The notes below the pieces were generated by a model. It was not told the origin of the DNA. It worked only from the letters and a program-made list of their open reading frames with translations, and did not search any database. The position numbers and the translations under genes were made by a program. Shown here piece by piece: positions 55,976-64,000 of a DNA stretch of 64,000 nucleotides. Within the stretch, counting starts at the first letter, position 1. Every line of letters begins with the position of its first letter. Source of the stretch: Tsuneonella mangrovi (GTDB lineage: Bacteria; Pseudomonadota; Alphaproteobacteria; Sphingomonadales; Sphingomonadaceae); the NCBI RefSeq assembly GCF_002269345.1, contig NZ_CP022889.1, positions 1,426,001-1,490,000 of the forward strand. The letters are read 5' to 3'.

Positions 55976-56500
55976 TCACAGCGTCTTGAGGTAGTCGATG
56001 ATCTGCTGGCGCTGAGCGGCGTTTTTCACGCCATAGAAGCTCATCTTGGTACCCGGCACGACCGTCATCGGGCTTTCGAGGAACTTGTCGAGCGAGGCAT
56101 CGTCCCAGGTCAGGCCCGACTTCTTCATTGCATCGCTGAACCGGAAACCGGCGACTTCGCCCGCCTTTGTCCCGTAAATCCCTGCAAGTGACGGGCCGAT
56201 CAACGTCTGGCCGGGCTTGGTCGAATGGCACGCTCGGCACTGCACGAATGCAGCCGGTGGTTTCCCGCCCGCGGCCACGGGATCGACCATCGCCGGCGGA
56301 TCGGCGGTTGCAGCGGCGGGAGTAACCTCGGCGGCAGCCGTCGCCCCTGAATCGACCGACGCGGCGGAAACGGTCGAAGCGGCTGGCGCAGCGGAAGCTT
56401 CACCGGTGGCAGCGGTGGCTGTGTCGCTTGGAGACTTACCGCAAGCGGCCAGTGCAAGCGTAATGGCCAGGACTGAAAGGGTGGAGCGAATTCGGAGCAT
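55976..56500 (-). CDS. lipoprotein-anchored class I cytochrome c
   Basis: 174 residues from the ATG at 56500, with AAGGACAA upstream. Lipobox LALAAC (Cys20) marks a lipid-anchored protein. Residues about 25-80 are an Ala/Thr/Ser-rich linker. The haem motif is CRACH (88-92), with GPSLAGIYGTKAGE and the sixth ligand Met153 in VPGTKMSFYG, as in c2/c550-type cytochromes. It carries electrons at the periplasmic face. It is in one unit with the antiporter gene downstream. Confidence 0.88.
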   Translation of the reverse strand: MLRIRSTLSVLAITLALAACGKSPSDTATAATGEASAAPAASTVSAASVDSGATAAAEVTPAAATADPPAMVDPVAAGGKPPAAFVQCRACHSTKPGQTLIGPSLAGIYGTKAGEVAGFRFSDAMKKSGLTWDDASLDKFLESPMTVVPGTKMSFYGVKNAAQRQQIIDYLKTL

Positions 56501-56573
56501 GGCAAGTTGTCCTTCGATCGTCGGGCTATGGTTGCCCCCCTTGCGCCCTCTCATACGCCGCCAGCCGAGCGCG

Positions 56574-57110
56574 TCAAAGGTGCAAGTTGAGCCGCAATCC
56601 GATCGTGTCGATGCCTGGGTTCTGCTCGCTATTGAACAGCCGCGCGTTCGAAATATGCACCCAGCTCGCCTCCACGGTCAGCCGCGGTGCAATGCGCGTA
56701 CCGACAGCGATCTCGGGTTCGAACAGCACCCGGCTGCCGAGGTCGGTGCGATACCCGGTCGCCATGTCGACGCGGTACCCGGGCGCATCGTGGACCACCA
56801 GTCCGACGCCGGGGCGCACATAGATCAGGCCGACAGGAATCTTGCGGCTCACCCCGACACCGCCGAAATCGGTATTGCCGTCGAGGTTGACCGAACCGAA
56901 TACATAGGGCTCGATCCGGAGCGGGCCGAGCACAGGGTCGAACCGGTAACCGAACTGTAGATCGGTCCCGCCTTCACCGGTTTCGAGCGTGAACGGGGTA
57001 TCGACCGCGTGGGCGTAGACCCCGCCGTACACCTCCCCGGCGTGAGCCGGTGCGGCAAGGGGGACGAGGGCGAAAATCGCAGCTGCGGCAGCAATACAGG
57101 TCCTGATCAT
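56574..57110 (-). CDS. PagL-like acyloxyacyl hydrolase (lipid A 3-O-deacylase family)
   Basis: 178 residues from the ATG at 57110. Signal peptide about 1-24 (APAHA). The rest is a beta-barrel pattern of alternating hydrophobic strands ending in a C-terminal aromatic-poor strand. The active-site motif WVHISNARL supplies H152 and S154; the third acidic residue is E162 or D168 in SEQNPGIDTIGL. PagL removes the 3-O acyl chain of lipid A in the outer membrane. This member has a slightly different spacing from PagL, so activity is probable but not sure. Confidence 0.7.
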   Translation of the reverse strand: MIRTCIAAAAAIFALVPLAAPAHAGEVYGGVYAHAVDTPFTLETGEGGTDLQFGYRFDPVLGPLRIEPYVFGSVNLDGNTDFGGVGVSRKIPVGLIYVRPGVGLVVHDAPGYRVDMATGYRTDLGSRVLFEPEIAVGTRIAPRLTVEASWVHISNARLFNSEQNPGIDTIGLRLNLHL

Positions 57111-57218
57111 GCCGCAATCCTGCCTGTGACATGCTTGCCGCAAGCTTAAGCGATTCTTTCCGGCCGATCCGCTCCGCGCTTTCCCGGCGTGTCCGGCGCG
57201 CGTATCCGGGCCGGCTTT

Positions 57219-58619
57219 ATGTCGCACACAGGAACCCTTGAGCGCTCTGGCGCATGGCGCAGCGAGATCGCTGCCACGCTGACGCTCGCCTGGCCTCTGG
57301 CGGCGGCGAACCTGCTGCAGATGCTGGTCTACGCGGTCGACGTGATCTTCGTCGCGCGGCTGGGCGAGCTGTCGCTCGGCGCGACCAGCCTGTCGATCGC
57401 GCTGTTCGGCACGGTCGCGTGGGCGCTGTCGGGGCTCACCGCGATGGTTTCGGCACTCATCGCCGCTGCGATCGGGCGCGGCACCGGGATCGTGCGCGAA
57501 GTGCGCCGCGCGACCCGCATGGCGCTCTGGCTAGCGGTCATGTTCGGCCTTGCGGTCACTGCGATGTGCCAGTTCGCCGAGCCGATCATGCTCGCCGCCG
57601 ATCAGGAGCCGGAGATCGCCCGGCTGGCAGGCACTTTCCTGCCGCTGCTCGGCTGGGCTGCGGTGCCGATCCTGATCTCGAACGTCCTGCGCAGCTACGT
57701 CGCTGCGCTCGGCCGGCCGATCTTCGCCACGGTAATCATCGCGGGTGCGGTGCTGGTCGCCGTGCTCGGCAACTACACGTTCGTGTTCGGCCACTTCGGA
57801 GCGCCAGCGATGGGCATCCGCGGGTCGGCGCTAGCAGGCGTGATCACTTCGAGTTGTACTGCGCTGGCCTACGTGGTCGCAGTCCAGTCCGACCGGCGGC
57901 TTGCCCGGTTCCACATTTTCGGCCGGTTGTGGAGCCCCGACTGGCATTATTTCCGCACGCTGCTGATCCTCGGCGCGCCGGTGTTCGGCACGGTGCTCGC
58001 CGAAGCGGCGCTGTTCAACGGCGCGGCGTTCATGATGGGACTGATCGGCCCGGCAGAGCTTGCCGGACACACGATCGCGCTGCAGATCGCTGCTTTCGCG
58101 TTCCAGGTGCCGTTCGGCGTCGGGCAGGCGGCGACGATCCGCGTGGGCTACTATTACGGAGCGGGCGACCACGAGGGGATCCGCCGCGCAGGGACCAGCG
58201 CGATGCTGATCGGCGGCGGATTCATGACGATCACTGCATCTGCCATGCTGTTCGCGCCGCACACCCTCCTGCGGCTCTATATCGATCCCTATGCTCCCGC
58301 GAACCTCGCGATGGCGGCGTTCGCGGTACGCTTCATGACGGTCGCCGCCGGCTTCCAGCTGTTCGACGGGATGCAGGCAGTGACCGGCGGAGCGCTGCGC
58401 GGCTTGCAGGATACCCGGGTGCCGATGGCGATCGCGCTGATCGGATACTGGGTGCCGGGCCTCGGCGCGATGGTCTGGCTGGGATTCTATACGCCGCTTG
58501 CCGGGACCGGGATCTGGCTCGGCCTGCTGGTCGGGCTGGTGGCGGTTGCCGGATCGCTGTTCTTCCGCTGGACCCGGCGCGCCCGTTTCGGACTCCTGCC
58601 AAGGCGCGATACGGCGTAA
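57219..58619 (+). CDS. MATE family multidrug efflux transporter
   Basis: 466 residues from the ATG at 57219; a GTG at 57189 is possible and neither has a good ribosome site. Twelve helices in two MatE repeats: [20 protein letters not shown] and [20 protein letters not shown] in the first, [20 protein letters not shown] and [20 protein letters not shown] in the second. NorM-like, exporting cationic drugs or metabolites for Na+ or H+. Confidence 0.93.
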   Translation: MSHTGTLERSGAWRSEIAATLTLAWPLAAANLLQMLVYAVDVIFVARLGELSLGATSLSIALFGTVAWALSGLTAMVSALIAAAIGRGTGIVREVRRATRMALWLAVMFGLAVTAMCQFAEPIMLAADQEPEIARLAGTFLPLLGWAAVPILISNVLRSYVAALGRPIFATVIIAGAVLVAVLGNYTFVFGHFGAPAMGIRGSALAGVITSSCTALAYVVAVQSDRRLARFHIFGRLWSPDWHYFRTLLILGAPVFGTVLAEAALFNGAAFMMGLIGPAELAGHTIALQIAAFAFQVPFGVGQAATIRVGYYYGAGDHEGIRRAGTSAMLIGGGFMTITASAMLFAPHTLLRLYIDPYAPANLAMAAFAVRFMTVAAGFQLFDGMQAVTGGALRGLQDTRVPMAIALIGYWVPGLGAMVWLGFYTPLAGTGIWLGLLVGLVAVAGSLFFRWTRRARFGLLPRRDTA

Positions 58620-58639
58620 AATTTCTTGCTCGCGCGGCC

Positions 58640-58668
58640 TTGACGGCCACCTGAACGCTGCACATATG
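58640..58668 (+). promoter_or_regulatory. groESL promoter
   Basis: TTGACG at 58640-58645, a 17-base spacer, CATATG at 58663-58668, just upstream of the CIRCE element, where HrcA would block RNA polymerase. Confidence 0.5.
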
Positions 58669-58676
58669 CGCCCCGC

Positions 58677-58701
58677 TGGCACTCTCCATGCGGGAGTGCC
58701 A
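58677..58701 (+). promoter_or_regulatory. CIRCE element (HrcA operator)
   Basis: TGGCACTC-N9-GAGTGCCA, the standard controlling inverted repeat of chaperone expression, with C and A one base outside extending the match. It is 37 bases before the groES ATG, so groESL is expected to be repressed by HrcA and induced by heat. Confidence 0.92.
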
Positions 58702-58737
58702 ATCGCGATCATTTTACTCACGAGAGAGGTCACAGAC

Positions 58738-59025
58738 ATGGCATTCCGTCCGTTGCACGACCGCGTTCTTGTCCGGCGCATCGAAGCCGATTCCAAGACC
58801 GCCGGCGGCATCATCATTCCCGACAGCGCACAGGAAAAGCCGAGCGAGGGCGAAATCGTCGCCGTCGGTTCGGGCGCCCGCGCCGAAGATGGCAAGGTCA
58901 CTCCGCTCGACGTCAAGGCGGGCGACCGCGTGCTCTTCGGCAAGTGGTCCGGCACCGAAGTCAAGATCGACGGCGAAGACCTGCTGATCATGAAGGAAAG
59001 CGACATCATGGGAGTGATTGGCTGA
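58738..59025 (+). CDS. groES: co-chaperonin GroES
   Basis: 95 residues; ATG at 58738 with GAGAGGTC upstream. [20 protein letters not shown], the mobile-loop [20 protein letters not shown] and [14 protein letters not shown] are typical. Caps the GroEL ring. It is separated from groEL by 124 bases carrying palindromic repeats. Confidence 0.98.
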   Translation: MAFRPLHDRVLVRRIEADSKTAGGIIIPDSAQEKPSEGEIVAVGSGARAEDGKVTPLDVKAGDRVLFGKWSGTEVKIDGEDLLIMKESDIMGVIG

Positions 59026-59040
59026 AGGCCGATCACGCAC

Positions 59041-60796
<1,756 letters not shown>

Positions 60797-60828
60797 GCCC
60801 GAACTGCCTCACGGCCGAAACAACGACG

Positions 60829-60865
60829 GGCCCGGCGGGAGCGATCCTGCCGGGCCTTTCCTTTT
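60829..60865 (+). terminator. rho-independent terminator after groEL
   Basis: GGCCCGGC (60829-60836) pairs with GCCGGGCC (60849-60856); inner GGGA/TCCT pairs extend it to a GCGA loop. TTTCCTTTT follows. Confidence 0.88.
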
Positions 60866-60959
60866 ACCGGCCCCGATTGGATCGCACGACCCCAAGATAT
60901 TATAAGAATTGACATTTTTTTCAGACCCGTCACTCTCTGTCGCCGGGGGTATTGGGGCG

Positions 60960-62261
60960 ATGGACGAAACCGGCAAACCACCGCGCGTCGTTGGCAAATT
61001 CGGCGCAACGCTGATGAGCATCAACGGAATGATCGGAGCGGGCATCTTCGCACTGCCAGCACTGCTCTATTCCACGGTCGGCAATTTCGCACCGTGGCTG
61101 TTCCTGATTTTCGGCGTGTTGTTTGGCTGTGGGACTTTGGTCGCCGCGCGCTTCGCGATGATGTTCCGCTCATCCGGTGCAGCGCAGCTGTGGACCCAAG
61201 TGGCATTCGGCCCGCTGGTCGGCTTTCTCGTCGGATGGCTACTGATCCTGGCGATGGCAGCGGGGCGCGCAGCGACGCTCTATGTGCTGGTCTCCTATCT
61301 TGCGGTGATTTTCCCGGCGATGGGCGATCCGGCAATGCGGGCGCTGACGCTCGCGGTACTGCTTGCAGCGCTGACAGCGATCACCACTTCGGGCATGAGC
61401 AAGAGTGTTGGCGGGTTAGCGGTGGGCACCGCGCTCAAGCTCGCTCCGATCGTACTTTTGTGTATGTTCGCCTTCGCCAGGGGCGGGATCGCCACCCATT
61501 TCGAGTTGCCGCAACTTGGAGAAGTGGGCAGCGTCGCGCTGTTGGTCTATTTTGCATATTCAGGCGTTGGCACAGCCACCAATTCGGCTGGCGAACTGAA
61601 AAATCCGCGCCGCGATCTGCCGGTGACAATGCTCGGTTCGCTGGCGGCGATCACGTTGTTCTACATGCTGGTTCAATGGGCCTACATCGCCGCAGGCGCT
61701 CCGCAAGGATCAGGCGACAAAACCCCGTTGGCGGCGGCTGCCGGTGCGGTGATGGGCAATTGGGGAAGCCTGCTCCTGAGCGTCGCGGCGATCTTCTCGA
61801 TTGCGACGAATTCACTCAATTTCTTCATCGCTGCGCCGCGTGTGATTTATGGCATGGCCGACCGCGGCCTGCTGCCCGCCACTCTGACGCATGTTTCAAC
61901 CCGCTTCGCCAGCCCTGACCGCGCAATCGCGCTGTTCGCGGTGCTGGTCGCGGCAATGCTGGGCAGCGGCGCCTTTACCTTCCTGGCCGAAGTCAACTCA
62001 CTCGCCGGCACCCTGATCAGCGTGGTCTGTGTGCTCGCTTTCATCGTGTTGATGCACCGCGCCGAGAACGGCCATGACGGCCATATGGCGTGGTACTGGT
62101 GGGTGGTATTGGCCATCTTCAGCGCCTTTTGTTTCTACATCATCGCGCAAGCTCAGCTCAGCGCCTATTTGTTGCTCCTTGTGCTGCTGGTGCTTGGATA
62201 CGGGCTTTATTATATCGCCCGCCGGGACGAAGTGATCGCGCCCGAGCCCGAATTCGACTAG
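60960..62261 (+). CDS. APC family amino acid permease
   Basis: 433 residues from the ATG at 60960; an upstream TTG start would use TTGACA, which looks like a -35 box. Twelve helices: the first holds SINGMIGAGIFALPALLYST, the family's GxG substrate loop. LVYFAYSGVGTATNSAGELK and NPRRDLPVTML in the middle are typical of APC porters. It imports an amino acid or amine with protons; the specificity is not readable. Confidence 0.88.
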   Translation: MDETGKPPRVVGKFGATLMSINGMIGAGIFALPALLYSTVGNFAPWLFLIFGVLFGCGTLVAARFAMMFRSSGAAQLWTQVAFGPLVGFLVGWLLILAMAAGRAATLYVLVSYLAVIFPAMGDPAMRALTLAVLLAALTAITTSGMSKSVGGLAVGTALKLAPIVLLCMFAFARGGIATHFELPQLGEVGSVALLVYFAYSGVGTATNSAGELKNPRRDLPVTMLGSLAAITLFYMLVQWAYIAAGAPQGSGDKTPLAAAAGAVMGNWGSLLLSVAAIFSIATNSLNFFIAAPRVIYGMADRGLLPATLTHVSTRFASPDRAIALFAVLVAAMLGSGAFTFLAEVNSLAGTLISVVCVLAFIVLMHRAENGHDGHMAWYWWVVLAIFSAFCFYIIAQAQLSAYLLLLVLLVLGYGLYYIARRDEVIAPEPEFD

Positions 62262-62411
62262 GCGGCCATAGACACCCCCCTTGCCAGGCGCTTGTGAGCG
62301 ACATCTCTCGCGCGTCCTCGACGAAGCCGACGCACTCGCCTGACGGGAATGGGATTGGGCGTGTCATACAACAGTGATACCGTTCACGCCCGGATACGAA
62401 GGAGAGGATTG

Positions 62412-63176
62412 ATGCGAAACCAGCTCGCGATTGCGCTTGTTGCAGCTCTTTGCGGTTGCGCTTCGCTCCCGCCGGTCCAAACCGATCATCTCGCGCTGAC
62501 GACCGACGAGTACCAGACCCTCATCGACGCCGCGCACAGACCTGCGGCAGACGTCGCGCGTGACGTCGATCGCAAGCCCGCCGAGCTGATGCAATTTGCC
62601 GAAATCCTGCCTGGCGAAAAGGTTGGCGACGAGATGATGGGCGGAGGATACCTGACCCGTGTCGAAGCGGCCGTGGTTGGGCCGAAGGGCCACGTCTATG
62701 CCTACCAGCCCGACGAATTCATCGCCTTCCGCGCGGCCTATGCCGACGATCAGAAGGCAATTGCCGCCGCCCTGGCGAATGTCACCGCTGTCAACGGCCC
62801 GCTTTTGGCGCAGCCATACCCGGTTCCGCTCGACACGATCATCACGGTGCAGAACTTCCACGATCTCTATCTCAAGGACCGGCCTCCCGGGACGCCCGAG
62901 AAGGTCGCCGCGAACATGTTTGCCGCGCTCAAGCCGGGCGGCACGCTGGTGGTGGTCGATCACCGGGCAAACCCGGGAGACACCAACTCTCCGAACGAGT
63001 TTCACCGGATAGAGAAGGATCGGGTCATCAAGGTCGTCGAAGCGGCGGGTTTCAAGCTCGATGCTGAAAGCGACATGTACGCCAATCCGCAGGATCCACA
63101 CGATATCTCGGTGTTCAACAAGGCGATCCGGGGACACACCGACCAGTTCGCCCTGCGGTTTCGCAAGCCCGGCTAG
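62412..63176 (+). CDS. lipoprotein with class I SAM-methyltransferase fold
   Basis: 254 residues from the ATG at 62412 after GGAGAGGATTG. The signal has a lipobox ALCGC. The body follows predicted methyltransferases of the COG4798 type: EILPGEKVGDEMMGGGYLTR in place of the usual D-x-G-x-G SAM loop, then MFAALKPGGTLVVVDHRANP and a C-terminal RVIKVVEAAGFKLDAESD. An exported, lipid-anchored methyltransferase would need SAM outside the cytoplasm, which is odd; it may bind another ligand. The role is unknown. Confidence 0.7.
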   Translation: MRNQLAIALVAALCGCASLPPVQTDHLALTTDEYQTLIDAAHRPAADVARDVDRKPAELMQFAEILPGEKVGDEMMGGGYLTRVEAAVVGPKGHVYAYQPDEFIAFRAAYADDQKAIAAALANVTAVNGPLLAQPYPVPLDTIITVQNFHDLYLKDRPPGTPEKVAANMFAALKPGGTLVVVDHRANPGDTNSPNEFHRIEKDRVIKVVEAAGFKLDAESDMYANPQDPHDISVFNKAIRGHTDQFALRFRKPG

Positions 63177-63302
63177 CACCCGAATCCGGTGCAGCACCAA
63201 AGCATGATGTCGCGCGGAGGACACTTTTCATCGCCGCGCGCTTGCCGAAATCGTGCTCCACGTTAAGCCTGTGCAAACCATAAGGGAGTAACGCCGGGGG
63301 TC

Positions 63303-64000
63303 ATGGGAATCGGATCGCACTTTGGCCGGTGGACGGCTGGCCTCGCATTGGGCTTCGGCCTCGCCTTCAGCACTGCCTTGCCGGCACATGCCAGCGGGGC
63401 GTCGAGCGTCGACCAGGCGTTCGACCAGATCCTCGGCACCGACATGCGCGCACCGCGCACGTTCGACCTCCAGTTCAATACTCCGCTCGAACAGCTCGTC
63501 GGCCAAATCGCCGATGGCTCCAAGGGACGGATCGGAGTGGCCGCGGTCGACCTTGCAACCGGCGAACAGGTCTCCGTGCTGGGTGACCAGCGCTTCCCGA
63601 TGGCCAGCACCAGCAAGATCGCGATCGCCGCAACCTTCATGCAAGGGGTCGAGGATGGGCGCTGGACGCTCACAAGCGAATTCCCGATGATGGTTCCGGT
63701 CCGTTCGGAACCGTTTTCGTCGGCTGTCGCCCCGGTTCGGCCCGGCAGGTATTACCAAGCGGTCGACCTGATCGAGATGATGATCACGCGCTCGAACAAC
63801 GAAGCAGCCGATGCCTTGCTCAAGGTGGTCGGCGGCCCCAAGGCGGTCAACGCCTGGGTCCACGCCCACGGGGTCGAGAATTTCCATATCGACCGCGATA
63901 TCGCCACGCTGGTGCGCGATGATGGGGCAGTCGATCCGGCGAGCCACATCGAAACCCGCGATTCCGCCACGCCCAAGGCAATGGTGAAGCTGCTGACCGA
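63303..64000 (+). CDS. class A beta-lactamase-like serine hydrolase, 3' end cut by window edge
   Basis: About 232 residues are present from the ATG at 63303. Signal peptide 1-30 (ALPAHA). Active-site S102-T-S-K105 in FPMASTSKIAI, the SDN-loop equivalent S164-N-N in ITRSNNEAAD, and DSATPKAMVKLL, which corresponds to the TTPxAM segment of class A enzymes. The omega-loop Glu is not obvious in the visible part and the KTG motif would lie beyond the edge. It may be a beta-lactamase or a related penicillin-recognising hydrolase. Confidence 0.75.
   Translation, partial: MGIGSHFGRWTAGLALGFGLAFSTALPAHASGASSVDQAFDQILGTDMRAPRTFDLQFNTPLEQLVGQIADGSKGRIGVAAVDLATGEQVSVLGDQRFPMASTSKIAIAATFMQGVEDGRWTLTSEFPMMVPVRSEPFSSAVAPVRPGRYYQAVDLIEMMITRSNNEAADALLKVVGGPKAVNAWVHAHGVENFHIDRDIATLVRDDGAVDPASHIETRDSATPKAMVKLLT

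Noticed and set aside
60909-60959. TTG start 17 codons upstream for the APC permease
   Set aside because: The TTG is part of a TTGACA box, and the ATG at 60960 gives the usual N-terminus.

Overview
The window reads as a chromosomal segment of an alphaproteobacterium, most likely a marine or aquatic member of the Sphingomonadales (Sphingomonadaceae/Erythrobacteraceae). The evidence is the set of core proteins (RpoB/RpoC, GroES/GroEL, HflKC, a DUF1674/SdhAF4 protein, a PagL-type outer-membrane enzyme, an AguB amidase), TTGAC-N16/17-TA promoters, and an accessory agar-sugar cluster. The taxonomic call is inference from protein resemblance; no search was run.

Layout. (1) 1-12142: a carbohydrate locus, visibly less GC-rich than the rest. 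It encodes a sugar MFS porter (cut by the left edge), an exported GH50 agarase, two SMP-30/gluconolactonase-type lactonases (one with a Tat signal), an enolase-superfamily enzyme that fits 3,6-anhydro-L-galactonate cycloisomerase, a zinc alcohol dehydrogenase, a KduD-like reductase, a PhoD-like metallophosphatase and a hexuronate-type MFS porter. The inferred route runs from agar oligosaccharides to 3,6-anhydrogalactonate, to 2-keto-3-deoxy-galactonate, to its 5-keto form, and to 2-keto-3-deoxygluconate. Four 17-bp operator-like palindromes with identical 7-3-7 geometry sit in front of its transcription units, which points to one regulon whose repressor lies outside the window.

(2) 12143-21197: an accessory island ending near a tRNA-Lys(UUU). 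It holds a small overlapping ORF pair, an orphan LuxR-type HTH protein, a Hachiman-type anti-phage pair (HamA nuclease and HamB helicase) and a DUF3489-DUF2924-large serine recombinase module. The start of that module lies behind a hairpin that hides the ribosome binding site.

(3) 21198-42825: housekeeping and metabolic genes: folK/aguB, msrA, a Rieske oxygenase, rsmB, sdhAF4, an operon of mrp, a molybdenum hydroxylase large subunit, hemH and a P450, then hflKC-degP, PBP1A, GST, an aldehyde dehydrogenase, glutathione-dependent formaldehyde dehydrogenase, a VOC protein and mobA.

(4) 42845-54185: transcription and translation core. rpoBC is on the minus strand and rplJL on the plus strand, separated by a DUF2975/HTH membrane module. 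The classical rplJL-rpoBC operon is therefore split, and rpoB has its own recognisable promoter. A tRNA-like cloverleaf with a collapsed anticodon loop lies between rpoB and rpoC.

(5) 54186-64000: a CPA2 antiporter with a lipoprotein cytochrome c, a PagL-like enzyme, a MATE porter, CIRCE-controlled groES-groEL with palindromic repeats between the two genes, an APC permease, a lipoprotein methyltransferase and a class A beta-lactamase-like protein cut by the right edge.

The items most worth a second look are the shared operator family of the agar locus, the tRNA-like element between rpoB and rpoC, and the Hachiman/recombinase island.
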